A stretch of 64,000 bases of DNA from Sphingomonas alba (GTDB taxonomy: Bacteria; Pseudomonadota; Alphaproteobacteria; Sphingomonadales; Sphingomonadaceae). The translations under genes and the position numbers were made by a program. Shown one piece after another: positions 40,774 to 49,341 of this stretch (positions are counted from its first letter, which is position 1; the number at the start of each line of letters is the position of its first letter). The notes below the pieces were generated by a model. The model was not told the DNA's origin. It searched no databases and saw only the letters and a program-made list of their open reading frames with translations. The stretch is taken from NCBI RefSeq assembly GCF_023516555.1, contig NZ_JAMGBD010000001.1, positions 1,178,001 through 1,242,000 on the forward strand, read 5' to 3'.

Positions 40774-40941
40774 CTACTTCGCGACCAGACCAGAGCGTTC
40801 CAGGTCTTTCATTAATCTCTTGCGGGATTCGTCGATCTTCGCCTTCTCAGACGTAACCGCGCGAGCATCCTTCCGGCTGGTGAAGCCGATCGGCAGCAAG
40901 AGATTTAATTGTGAGCGATTAGGCTGCTGTTTCTGGATCAT
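40774..40941 (-). CDS. Small basic protein (55 residues) overlapping the dCTP deaminase 3' end
   Basis: From ATG 40941, 23 bases inside the end of the dCTP deaminase, a 55-residue frame runs to TAG 40774-40776. The purine-rich stretch GACGGTGAAGGTG lies just upstream. The product is polar and helical, rich in Lys, Arg and Glu (SEKAKIDESRKRLMKDLERS). The overlap suggests translational coupling to the upstream gene. It resembles no family I know. It may be a partner or regulator of the deaminase, but this is inference. Confidence 0.55.
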   Translation of the reverse strand: MIQKQQPNRSQLNLLLPIGFTSRKDARAVTSEKAKIDESRKRLMKDLERSGLVAK

Positions 40942-42469
40942 CACCTTCACCGTCCCCCCCGGCGTTTAGTTTTGAGATCACCAAATTTTCGGTCATCGTA
41001 TATGAATCCAAGGGCGTTGCGAATATCGGTTTAGCTTCCCGAGGATTCGCTTCAACGAATTTTCCGTTCTCCTTACGTTCTCTTCCGCTGCTTGAAAAGA
41101 GTCTGAGGGACGTCCGAGGCGCAAAGCCCTCGTACTGAAGAAACCGCACCTTTTCGCCTAAGCTTTCATCCAAGGTGATGGAGTCGCTGTGCAGCTCCAG
41201 CGCCAAGCTCTTAGAGTATGGCTCTACGTAATAGACCGTGCTGACTCCGGCCGCCACGATGTGCCGAGCACAATTATGACAGGGGAATGTAGTGGTATAA
41301 AGCGTTGCGCCTATCGTGGAGCCCGTACCCAGCCGAGCGACGGAAACGATTGCCTCCATTTCAGCGTGAACCGAACGCGAAAACTCGATCAGGTTCGCAA
41401 CGCCACCCTCCATCGCTTCTGCGACAAGGTCAGTTGCATTTTCCTTGGTAGTCCCCACGGCGGCAACGATGTTCGTTGCAAGCGAGAGCTTGTGCTTGTC
41501 ATTGTGGCACTCATTTTCTTGCCACCGGAAGCAGCGGTGATCCGCGCCCCCATCCTCACCATAAAGACCCCCGCCAGACTTCGGCACATCATTGCAGCCT
41601 ACTCCGAGCAAGTCTCCCTTTTGATCGTAGATCGCCGCCCCCACCTGGCGCGACAGGCACGCTGACCGAACAGCTGCTGACGCAGCTTCCATCATCCCCT
41701 TTTCGGCATATGTCGGAGTGTGAAGCTCGATGCCGAAAATTGTCTGAAGAAACCTCTCGCAAGGCGCCTTGAGATCTTCCTTATTCTCCGATGAATTTCG
41801 GATAAAGTAATTCGCTTGGTGAGCGATCTTACTGACCTTTTGGCCAGAGTTGAGCTCCTCATCGTAATCCCGTGTCATCGCATAGCGTGCGTCGCTGTCT
41901 TCCATTCCCTTCCGTTTCAGGCGTTCCAGCCGAACATCCTCTGGCGCGAAGACGCTAACGACCCAAAGGAGATCGCCGTAAACCTGTCTCAACCTCTTGA
42001 GTTCAGCAGGATTCTTCAAGGAATCAAGGAAATAGGCGCGACGCTGCGGCACCACGACACGGGTGTCGCCAACGGCTTCATAACCCTTTCGCTGGTCGCG
42101 CTCGATTGCGATCTTTTCGATCGCTCGGTCGGCAAGATATCGATCGGCAAACCTTGACCGGAGCGCATTTCCTGCTGTCTGAAATCGGTCGATACGATCA
42201 CTCGCGCTTAGGGCGGCTGGAAAGTCCATGAAGACTTCGTGCGCGTGATCTTTGATAAGGTCACTGAACACGATGTGGACCGTGTCGTAGCCGTACTCGT
42301 CGGCAAGTTCTTTCGACAGCGTTTCGTATGTCGTTGTGCAGCCCGAACCTACGGGGCCAACGAGAGCGATCACCAACTCTAAGCTGAGCCGATCGTCGAT
42401 ATCTGCGAATTTGGGTTTCGGAGCAGTTGAATCGTCAAGGTCATTCGCGACCGGTGATGTACTGGCCAT
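40919..42469 (-). CDS. Anti-phage dCTP deaminase
   Basis: A 516-residue two-domain protein. Residues 33-250 form a P-loop kinase-like domain (LVGPVGSGCTTTYETLSKEL). Residues 255-480 form a zinc deaminase domain with HAE (H368-E370) and PCHNC (C397-C400). The order matches anti-phage dCTP deaminases, which convert dCTP to dUTP during infection and starve the phage. The ATG at 42469 follows GGGGAA at six bases. The gene has lower GC and more AT-ending codons than its neighbours, a sign of transfer. Confidence 0.88.
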   Translation of the reverse strand: MASTSPVANDLDDSTAPKPKFADIDDRLSLELVIALVGPVGSGCTTTYETLSKELADEYGYDTVHIVFSDLIKDHAHEVFMDFPAALSASDRIDRFQTAGNALRSRFADRYLADRAIEKIAIERDQRKGYEAVGDTRVVVPQRRAYFLDSLKNPAELKRLRQVYGDLLWVVSVFAPEDVRLERLKRKGMEDSDARYAMTRDYDEELNSGQKVSKIAHQANYFIRNSSENKEDLKAPCERFLQTIFGIELHTPTYAEKGMMEAASAAVRSACLSRQVGAAIYDQKGDLLGVGCNDVPKSGGGLYGEDGGADHRCFRWQENECHNDKHKLSLATNIVAAVGTTKENATDLVAEAMEGGVANLIEFSRSVHAEMEAIVSVARLGTGSTIGATLYTTTFPCHNCARHIVAAGVSTVYYVEPYSKSLALELHSDSITLDESLGEKVRFLQYEGFAPRTSLRLFSSSGRERKENGKFVEANPREAKPIFATPLDSYTMTENLVISKLNAGGDGEGDDPETAA

Positions 42470-42599
42470 GCAGGTTCCCCATGCACGCCGATACCAATGC
42501 CGACGCGCCCCACCCGAGCAGGATTAGATTCGTGTTAAATTGGCTCGAATGCAAGGGCTTATACGTAGACCTGCCTGGGGTGCAACGGAACCGCCAAGC

Positions 42600-42644
42600 C
42601 TCATCCCCCATCCGCAGCGCATCAATAAACGCCTCCTGCGGGAT
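42600..42644 (-). pseudogene. Fragment resembling the 3' end of lepA
   Basis: On the minus strand the segment reads IPQEAFIDALRMGDE, differing at only two positions from the true LepA C-terminus [15 protein letters not shown] (43202-43246). In DNA it keeps blocks of 12 and 13 identical bases. It lies upstream of the dCTP deaminase inside an otherwise unexplained stretch (42470-42703), and can be read as part of a 77-codon frame starting at 42674. Probably a relic of recombination at lepA. Confidence 0.65.
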
Positions 42645-42703
42645 GTTCTCTAATTCAGTGCCGTGTTCGGTCATGCCCCGAAGTGACGCGTGCTCGCACT
42701 CCC

Positions 42704-43000
42704 CTACCGCCTATTCTTCCGAGCCGCATAGCGGGCGTCGCGGGTGGCTTTTTTCTCTTCTTCGGTGGGCGGGGCTGATGCGGCTGCCTTGATGGCATCG
42801 TCGGCTGCCTTGGCTTCGGCGGCGGCCTTTTTCGTTGCCGCCTTTTCGGCCTTGGCGGCTTCGCGGCGCTCGGCGGCGGCCTTGCGTTCGGCGGCGGCTT
42901 TCTCGTCGACCGGCGGCCTGGATTTATATTGCTCCAGCAACTTCTGCTTCGCCTGCGCGGCCTGGCCGGCGCGGTCCTGGAATGTGCTGTTGTAGGTCAT
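42704..43000 (-). CDS. DUF6481-like Lys/Ala/Glu-rich protein
   Basis: A 98-residue, highly charged protein rich in Ala, Lys and Glu (EKAAAERKAAAERREAAKAE, ATKKAAAEAKAADDAIKAAA) with a conserved-looking start (MTYNSTFQDRAGQAAQAKQK). It is predicted to be largely helical. I start at the ATG at 43000 because the protein then begins like related family members and AGGAG lies upstream. Role unknown, possibly RNA or DNA binding. It lies between lepA and the lepA-tail fragment. Confidence 0.7.
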   Translation of the reverse strand: MTYNSTFQDRAGQAAQAKQKLLEQYKSRPPVDEKAAAERKAAAERREAAKAEKAATKKAAAEAKAADDAIKAAASAPPTEEEKKATRDARYAARKNRR

Positions 43001-43078
43001 GATCTCTAATCTCCTGGCCGTCGCTATAGGCGTTTCGGGGCCGGTTGCGGGGATAATCGTGGGCAAGCAAAGAAAGGC

Positions 43079-43179
43079 CGTCACGAACTGAATTCGTGAC
43101 GTCGGTCGGGCTCGCTGCGCGACCCGCCGTCCGGAATGCGCCGTCTCTTCGCGCTGGCTCCCGATTGCTTGCGCAATCG
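43079..43179 (-). other. Multi-hairpin intergenic region downstream of lepA
   Basis: The first hairpin has nine-base perfect arms CGTCACGAA (43079-43087) and TTCGTGACG (43093-43101). A middle element has GGTCG/CGACC arms. The last has CGATTGC (43162-43168) and GCAATCG (43173-43179). Three stems in about 100 bases is dense. No T-run follows, so it may be a structured RNA tail or a palindromic repeat cluster rather than a simple terminator. Confidence 0.5.
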
Positions 43180-43198
43180 CTCACCTGCGCTCGGCGGC

Positions 43199-45034
43199 TT
43201 ATTCTTCCCCCATCCGCAGGGCCGCGATGAAAGCCTCCTGCGGGATTGAGACGTTGCCATATTCCCGCATCTTGGCTTTGCCCTTCTTCTGCTTCTCCAG
43301 CAGCTTGCGCTTGCGGGTCGCGTCGCCGCCGTAGCATTTGGCGGTGACGTCCTTGCGCATGGCGCTGATCGTTTCACGGGCGATGACCTTGCCGCCGATC
43401 GCGGCCTGGATCGGGATCTTGAACAAATGCCTGGGGATCAGCTCCTTCAACCGCTCGCACATGCCGCGCCCGCGCTGTTCGGCGGTGCCGCGGTGGGTGA
43501 TCATGCTCAGCGCGTCGACGGGCTCCTCGTTGACCAGGATGCTCATCTTGACGAGGTCGCCCTCGCGGTAGCCGATCTGCTCGTAATCGAAGCTGGCATA
43601 GCCGCGGCTGATCGACTTTAAGCGGTCGTAGAAGTCGAACACGACTTCGTTCAATGGCAGCTCGTACTTGACCTGCGCGCGCTGGTGGGCGCCGCTGCCG
43701 ACATAGGTCAGCCCCTTCTGGATGCCGCGGCGGTCCTGGCACAGTTTGAGGATCGCGCCCAAATATTCGTCGGGGGTGTAGATGGTCGCCTCGATCCACG
43801 GCTCCTCGATGCGCTCGATCCGATTGGGGTCGGGCATGTCGGCGGGGTTGTGCAACTCGATCGTCTGCGCCGGCTCGTTCTTCGAATGGGTGAGGTGCAT
43901 CTTGTACACCACGGATGGCGCGGTGGTGATGAGGTCCAGGTCATATTCGCGGGTCAGCCGCTCCTGGATGATCTCGAGGTGCAAAAGGCCGAGGAAACCG
44001 CAGCGAAAACCGAAGCCCAATGCCGCGCTGCTCTCGGTCTCGAAGCTGAAGCTCGCGTCGTTGAGGCGCAGTTTGTAGAGGCTGTCGCGGAGCTTCTCGA
44101 AGTCGGCGGCGTCGACCGGGAACAGGCCGCAGAAGACGACCGGCTGGACTTCCTTGAAGCCGGGGAGCGCCGCGGACGCGGGCTTCTTGGCGTCGGTGAT
44201 GGTGTCGCCGACGCGGGTCTCCGAGACTTCCTTGATCTGGGCGGTGATGAAGCCGATCTCGCCGGGGCCGAGCTCGGGCAAGTCGGTGCGCTTGGGCGTG
44301 AAGCAGCCGACGCGGTCGATGAGGTGGGTCGTCCCCGCCGCCATGAACTTGACCTGCTGGCCCTTGCGGATCGCGCCGTCCATGACCCGGACGAGGATGA
44401 CGACGCCGAGATAGGGGTCGTACCAGCTGTCGACCAGCATCGCCTGCAGCGGCTTGTCGCGGTCGCCTTTCGGGGGCGGGATCTTGTCGACGATCGCCTG
44501 CAGCACGTCGTCGATGCCGATGCCGGATTTCGCGCTGGCGAGGACGGCTTCACTGGCGTCGAGGCCGATGATCTCCTCGATTTCCTGGCGTACGCCTTCC
44601 GGGTCGGCGGCGGGGAGGTCGATCTTGTTGATGACCGGCACGATTTCATGGTCGTGCTCGATCGACTGGTAGACGTTGGCGAGGGTCTGGGCCTCGACGC
44701 CCTGCGCCGCGTCGACGACGAGGAGCGCACCCTCACAAGCCGCGAGCGACCGCGAAACCTCATACGCGAAGTCCACATGACCCGGCGTATCCATCAAATT
44801 CAGCTCATAGCCGTTCCACGTCAGGCGGACGGTCTGGGCCTTGATGGTGATCCCGCGCTCCTGCTCGATCTCCATATTGTCGAGGATCTGGCCGTGCGTC
44901 ATCTCGCGGTCCGTGAGGCCGCCGGTGCGCTGGATCAGCCGGTCGGCAAGCGTCGACTTCCCGTGATCAATGTGGGCAATGATCGAGAAATTTCGGATGC
45001 GATCGATTTTGGTCGATGTGGGCGATGTGGTCAT
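43199..45034 (-). CDS. lepA: Elongation factor 4 (LepA)
   Basis: A 611-residue ribosomal GTPase: G1 [10 protein letters not shown]2/G3 with DTPGHVDF, G4 NKIDL, and the LepA-specific C-terminal region with [16 protein letters not shown] and [17 protein letters not shown]. It acts on stalled or mis-translocated ribosomes and during initiation. The end, [15 protein letters not shown], is intact. It is followed by DUF6481-like and accessory genes. Confidence 0.97.
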   Translation of the reverse strand: MTTSPTSTKIDRIRNFSIIAHIDHGKSTLADRLIQRTGGLTDREMTHGQILDNMEIEQERGITIKAQTVRLTWNGYELNLMDTPGHVDFAYEVSRSLAACEGALLVVDAAQGVEAQTLANVYQSIEHDHEIVPVINKIDLPAADPEGVRQEIEEIIGLDASEAVLASAKSGIGIDDVLQAIVDKIPPPKGDRDKPLQAMLVDSWYDPYLGVVILVRVMDGAIRKGQQVKFMAAGTTHLIDRVGCFTPKRTDLPELGPGEIGFITAQIKEVSETRVGDTITDAKKPASAALPGFKEVQPVVFCGLFPVDAADFEKLRDSLYKLRLNDASFSFETESSAALGFGFRCGFLGLLHLEIIQERLTREYDLDLITTAPSVVYKMHLTHSKNEPAQTIELHNPADMPDPNRIERIEEPWIEATIYTPDEYLGAILKLCQDRRGIQKGLTYVGSGAHQRAQVKYELPLNEVVFDFYDRLKSISRGYASFDYEQIGYREGDLVKMSILVNEEPVDALSMITHRGTAEQRGRGMCERLKELIPRHLFKIPIQAAIGGKVIARETISAMRKDVTAKCYGGDATRKRKLLEKQKKGKAKMREYGNVSIPQEAFIAALRMGEE

Positions 45035-45133
45035 TGTGCGCGCCGCTAGCAGTTGCGGTGAACGGTGTCAGCACTGCCTCGCTTGCCCGGTTAAATAGTG
45101 GTAGGGGCTGGACCGTTACTTCAGGGGGTAATG

Positions 45134-45925
45134 ATGCGTAAATTGATGATTGCGCTGACCGTTTCGGCCGCGCTGACCGTTCCTTCGATGGCCTCGGCGC
45201 AGACCAGCAACACCGGCATGAGCTCGGCGCACAGGATGCAGCTGAACGCACAGAGCCAGATCCCGGTTTGCACCAAGAATCTCGGCACGATCGCCATCGT
45301 CCCGCCCGACAACGAGTGGTGGCATGCCTATAATCTCGGCAGCCCCGAGGCGATCCTCAAGGTCTTCATCCAGCAGTCGCGCTGCTTCAGCCTCGTCAAC
45401 CGCGGCAGCGCCATGCGCAGCCGGGCGATGGAGCGGGCGATGGCCGACAATGGCGACCTGCAAGCCGGCTCCAACGTCGGACGCGGCCAGGTGAAGACCG
45501 CCGACTATTTCATGCAGCCCGACATAGTCACCGCGAACCAGAACAGCGGCGGCGGCGGCGCGGGCGCGGCAATCGGCGGCATCCTCGGTCATATGGGCGG
45601 CTGGGGCGGCACGTTCGGCTCGCTGGCAGGCGGCATCAACGTCAAGAAGGGCGAGGCGGCAGTCACGCTCGACCTCGTCAATGCCCGCACGACCGAGGAC
45701 ATGGCACTGACCCAGGGCTATGCCCGCAAGAAAGATGTCAGCTGGGGCGCCGGTGGCGGCGCGGCCTGGTGGGGCGGCTTCGCGGGCGCCGGCGGCGGCG
45801 GTTATCAGAATACCGAGATCGGCCAGGTCATCGTCCTCGCTTATCTCGACGCCTACATCCAGATGGTGACGCAGCTCGGCGGCCTTCCGGCCAATCCGTC
45901 GGCGGCGGCCCCGCAAGCGCAGTAA
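45134..45925 (+). CDS. CsgG/HfaB-like exported protein
   Basis: A 263-residue protein with a signal peptide (LMIALTVSAALTVPSMASAQ). Its mature part has the CsgG-like pattern: IAIVPPDNEWWHAYNLGSPE, RCFSLVNRGSAM, GQVKTADYFMQPDIV, a Gly-rich middle (GGGGAGAAIGGILGHMGG) and VTLDLVNARTTEDMALTQG. CsgG proteins form outer-membrane secretion pores, but this one lacks the lipobox, so it may be soluble in the periplasm. ATG at 45131 and 45134 are both possible; AGGGGG fits the latter better. Confidence 0.6.
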   Translation: MRKLMIALTVSAALTVPSMASAQTSNTGMSSAHRMQLNAQSQIPVCTKNLGTIAIVPPDNEWWHAYNLGSPEAILKVFIQQSRCFSLVNRGSAMRSRAMERAMADNGDLQAGSNVGRGQVKTADYFMQPDIVTANQNSGGGGAGAAIGGILGHMGGWGGTFGSLAGGINVKKGEAAVTLDLVNARTTEDMALTQGYARKKDVSWGAGGGAAWWGGFAGAGGGGYQNTEIGQVIVLAYLDAYIQMVTQLGGLPANPSAAAPQAQ

Positions 45926-45945
45926 GCCGGACGATCAGTTCAGGA

Positions 45946-45979
45946 GGTGCGGTCCCTTCGCGGGGGCCGCGCCTTTCTT
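45946..45979 (+). terminator. Rho-independent terminator after the CsgG-like gene
   Basis: GGTGCGGTCCC (45946-45956) pairs with GGGGCCGCGCC (45963-45973) over 11 pairs with two wobbles, a six-base loop and the T-rich tail TTTCTT. It lies 20 bases after the stop and just before the convergent regulator ends. Confidence 0.75.
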
Positions 45980-47321
45980 ATGCGGCGAGCCTGTATCCAA
46001 CGGCCGGTTCATTGAGGATCAGGCGGGGGCAGGAAGGGTCCTCCTCCAACTTCTGACGCAGCGCCCGAACGGCGACGCGAAGATAATCCGTCTGATGTTC
46101 CTGGGCCGGGCCCCATGCGACCCTGAGCAAATGTGCGTGGGTCAAAACCCTACCCGGATGCTTCGCCATCTCCGCCAGCACCGCATATTCCTTTGGGGTC
46201 AGGTGCACTGGCGCGCCGTTCCTCGACACTGTCCGATGAAAAAGGTCGATGGTCACCTCGCCGACTTCGACCGGCTTCTGGTCGTCGTCCGAGCCGGTCT
46301 CGCTCAGGTTTGCAAGATAGCGCTCCAGCTTTGTCGCCTCTGAGGCGAGCGCTGACATCATTTCCTTTTTGTCCTCGCCGCCGCGCCTGAGACCGCTCAC
46401 CGCCCTGACAATCGCCGACAGGCGCGGGCCCATGTCCTGAGCGATGGTCGACAACAAGGCCGAACGGATCCGGTCACGGTCGCGCGTCGCTTCGAAGTCG
46501 CGCGTTTCGGCTTCCAGCCGCGATCGTTCCATCGCCAGCGCAAGCTGGTCAGTGAGGTTGTCGAGCAGGTCGATCTGCCCAGCCGCAACTGGCCGTGTGC
46601 CGTCGTCGCGGGCAAGTCCGATCGTTGCCAGCACGGCACTTTCCGATCTGATCGGGTAGAAGACCCACTCGGTGGCGTTGACCGCCTCGGCGCCGCGGCC
46701 GGCAGGGCGGCCCGATTGCATCGCCCAGGCTGCGGCGGCGATGTCGCTGGGGGTCAACAAGGCGTGAGTAGGCCGCGCCGCGACCAGCTGCGGCTCCTCG
46801 ACCCCCGCCATGAACACTGCATTGCACTCGAAGAGACCGGCAAGCTCGCGGCAAGCGATCCTGCCAATCTGCTCGTCGTTCGACGTAGAAAGAAGCCTTC
46901 GCGCGAAGCCTGCGATCGTTGCGTTGCGCGCCGCATTGGCCTCGGCAATTCGAGCCGCCCTCCTCATTCGCGCCGCAAGCTGGCTGGTGACCAGAGCGAC
47001 CAGGAACAGCAAGGAAACGGTTGCGACGTCCTGTGCACTGGCGATGCGGAACGTGTGGAAGGGCGCCGTGAAGTAATAATTGAACGCCAGCGCCGAGCCG
47101 ACGGCGGCAACCAGGCCGGGACCTAGGCCATAAAGTGCGGCAGCGGCCAGCACGGCCGGGAGATAGAGGAGATCGACTGGGGAATTTCCCCAGCGCGGCG
47201 CCACCAGCATGCCGGCAAGGGTCGACACGGCCACCATGACCAGCGTCTCGGCATAGGGCCTGACGAGACCGATGGCAGTCGCTTCCCGGCGCTTGGCGAT
47301 CGAAATCGATGCGTCGTCCAT
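45978..47321 (-). CDS. Membrane one-component regulator: KdpD-like sensor fused to KdpE-type DNA-binding domain
   Basis: A 447-residue fusion. Residues about 20-115 hold four helices of the KdpD DUF4118 type (NYYFTAPFHTFRIASAQDVA). Residues 145-270 form a GAF-like domain. Residues 283-345 resemble the KdpD dimerisation domain, but the expected HDLRTP site reads AQDMGPRL, with Gln295 where the phospho-His should be. No ATPase or receiver domain follows. Residues 352-447 are an OmpR/PhoB winged helix closest to KdpE (VHLTPKEYAVLAEMAKHPGR, EPAVGYRLA). It therefore should bind DNA directly from the membrane. It is divergent from kup, its likely target. Confidence 0.88.
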   Translation of the reverse strand: MDDASISIAKRREATAIGLVRPYAETLVMVAVSTLAGMLVAPRWGNSPVDLLYLPAVLAAAALYGLGPGLVAAVGSALAFNYYFTAPFHTFRIASAQDVATVSLLFLVALVTSQLAARMRRAARIAEANAARNATIAGFARRLLSTSNDEQIGRIACRELAGLFECNAVFMAGVEEPQLVAARPTHALLTPSDIAAAAWAMQSGRPAGRGAEAVNATEWVFYPIRSESAVLATIGLARDDGTRPVAAGQIDLLDNLTDQLALAMERSRLEAETRDFEATRDRDRIRSALLSTIAQDMGPRLSAIVRAVSGLRRGGEDKKEMMSALASEATKLERYLANLSETGSDDDQKPVEVGEVTIDLFHRTVSRNGAPVHLTPKEYAVLAEMAKHPGRVLTHAHLLRVAWGPAQEHQTDYLRVAVRALRQKLEEDPSCPRLILNEPAVGYRLAA

Positions 47322-47403
47322 GGCCGCCAGATGCGCCTTGCCGATGCCGCCGTCGAGACTTCCCTATGGTTCATTCCCGAAAACCACATGGAATCTTTAT
47401 GCT

Positions 47404-47422
47404 CCCCGCCGCCACTTCGGGG
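47404..47422 (+). promoter_or_regulatory. Hairpin next to the kup start
   Basis: CCCCG (47404-47408) pairs with CGGGG (47418-47422) around a nine-base loop. The 3' arm includes the only ribosome-site-like bases before the kup ATG at 47425. It lies in the 103-base gap between the fusion regulator and kup, so it could modulate kup translation or mark an operator. Confidence 0.4.
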
Positions 47423-47424
47423 CC

Positions 47425-49341
47425 ATGACAAGCATCACCGCGACGGCCGACACCGTCCCCGCTCCAAGCGCAGCTCACCAGGGTCCGCGCGACAAATTGC
47501 CGATCCTCATGCTCGGCGCCATCGGCGTCGTTTACGGCGACATCGGCACCTCCCCGCTTTACGCGCTGAAGGAGAGCTTCATCGGTCCCCACCCGATGGC
47601 GGTCGATCGGCTGCATATCTTCGGCGTCATCAGCCTCATCTTCTGGTCGTTGATGCTGGTCGTCACGGTCAAATATGTCTTCGTCGCGATGCGCGCCGAC
47701 AATCGCGGCGAGGGCGGATCACTGGCCTTGCTCTCCTTGATCCAGCGAAGCCTGCCCGGCCGAAAATGGACGGCCAGCCTTGTCACCATGGGGGTCCTGG
47801 CGACCTGCCTTTTCTACGGCGATGCCATGATCACGCCGGCCATTTCGGTGCTTTCGGCGGTCGAGGGCCTGACGATCGTCGAAGCCGGGCTTCAGCCTTT
47901 GGTGATTCCCATTTCAATCGGAATCCTCGTAGGCCTGTTCCTTGTCCAGGCGCGCGGCACCGCCCGCGTGGGCGCGATGTTTGGGCCAATAGTCCTCGTC
48001 TATTTTGCCGCCCTGGCGGTCCTTGGCGTAAACAATATCGCCTTGCATCCCGATATCCTGGGAGCGCTCAGCCCCAACTGGGCCGTGGAGTTCTTTCTCT
48101 ACAATCCGAAGCTGGCCTTCCTCGCCATGGGTTCGGTGTTCCTGGCGGTGACAGGCGCTGAAACGCTCTATGCCGACATGGGGCATTTCGGACGCAAGGC
48201 TATCGGCTTTTCCTGGTTGGGGCTCGTCTATCCGTGCCTCATGATCAACTACATGGGGCAGGGCGCACTGTTGCTCAGCAATCCCGCGGCTGCGGAAAAT
48301 CCCTTCTACCTCATGGCCCCCGAATGGGCGCGTTTGCCGCTGGTCGGAATCGCCACGCTGGCGACCATCATCGCCAGCCAGGCCGTCATTTCCGGTGCAT
48401 TCTCGGTCACCCACCAGGCGGTCCAGCTCGGGTTCCTTCCCCGACTGAAGACCATGCAGACCAGCGCCAAGGCCGCGGGACAAATCTATATCCCCGCGGT
48501 CAACTGGCTCCTGCTGGCGATGATCATCATCCTGGTCCTGGGATTCAAGGAATCGACCAACCTTGCCTCGGCCTACGGGATCGCGGTTACAGGAACGATG
48601 CTGATCACCACACTGATGCTGGCTTTCCTGGTGTTCCAGGTCTGGAACTGGAACCGCTTCCTGGCGATTCCGATCATCGGCATCTTTGCATTGGTCGACG
48701 GCATTTATTTTGCGTCGAACATTACGAAGATTCCGGACGGCGGCTGGTTCCCGCTGGTCGTGGCTGCGATTAGCTTCACCGTCCTCACGACCTGGGCGCG
48801 CGGCCGGCAGCTGCTGCGCAAGGCGCTGGAGGAAAATTCGGTGCCGCTGCAGGTTTTCGTCAAATCGGCCAAGTCGGCCTTCCGCGCCCGTGGCACCTCG
48901 GTCTTCATGTCATCCTCGGCTGACGGCATCCCCTCGGCGCTGCTTCACAATTTGAAGCATAACCAGGTCGTACACGAGCGTGTCGTCATCCTGACCGTAA
49001 AGGTGGAAGGCGTGCCCCACGTCGATGCCGCCAATCGCAGCGAGACGAAGGAAGTCGGTGACGGCTTTTATCGCGTCATCCTCCATTACGGCTTCATGGA
49101 AGAGGTCGACATCCCCGGCGACTTGCAGCGGGTGACCGACGCGGGCGGTCCATTTGACATGATGCGCACCAGCTTCTTCCTTGGCCGCCAGAAATTGATC
49201 GCGACAAAGGAGCGGCCCGGCATGGCCCTGTGGCGCGAACGGCTGTTCGCCTGGATGCTCAAGAGCTCGGAGAGCGCGATGGAATTCTTCCGCCTGCCGA
49301 TCAATCGCGTGATCGAGCTTGGCAGCCAAGTGCAGATATGA
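47425..49341 (+). CDS. kup: Low-affinity potassium transport protein Kup
   Basis: A 638-residue protein with about 12 helices. The N-terminal signature is GAIGVVYGDIGTSPLYALKE; the conserved DNRGEGG, FYGDAMITPAISVLSA and GAETLYADMGHFGRKAI blocks are present, and the C-terminal cytoplasmic domain has VVILTVKVEGVPHVD. It imports K+ with protons. The ATG at 47425 gives the family length. Its stop overlaps the ATG of the next gene. The fusion regulator is divergent 103 bases upstream. Confidence 0.96.
   Translation: MTSITATADTVPAPSAAHQGPRDKLPILMLGAIGVVYGDIGTSPLYALKESFIGPHPMAVDRLHIFGVISLIFWSLMLVVTVKYVFVAMRADNRGEGGSLALLSLIQRSLPGRKWTASLVTMGVLATCLFYGDAMITPAISVLSAVEGLTIVEAGLQPLVIPISIGILVGLFLVQARGTARVGAMFGPIVLVYFAALAVLGVNNIALHPDILGALSPNWAVEFFLYNPKLAFLAMGSVFLAVTGAETLYADMGHFGRKAIGFSWLGLVYPCLMINYMGQGALLLSNPAAAENPFYLMAPEWARLPLVGIATLATIIASQAVISGAFSVTHQAVQLGFLPRLKTMQTSAKAAGQIYIPAVNWLLLAMIIILVLGFKESTNLASAYGIAVTGTMLITTLMLAFLVFQVWNWNRFLAIPIIGIFALVDGIYFASNITKIPDGGWFPLVVAAISFTVLTTWARGRQLLRKALEENSVPLQVFVKSAKSAFRARGTSVFMSSSADGIPSALLHNLKHNQVVHERVVILTVKVEGVPHVDAANRSETKEVGDGFYRVILHYGFMEEVDIPGDLQRVTDAGGPFDMMRTSFFLGRQKLIATKERPGMALWRERLFAWMLKSSESAMEFFRLPINRVIELGSQVQI

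Noticed and set aside
40754-40969. A 71-codon frame on the plus strand opposite the small gene
   Set aside because: No ribosome site, odd composition, and it is antisense to the better-supported 55-codon gene and the deaminase end.
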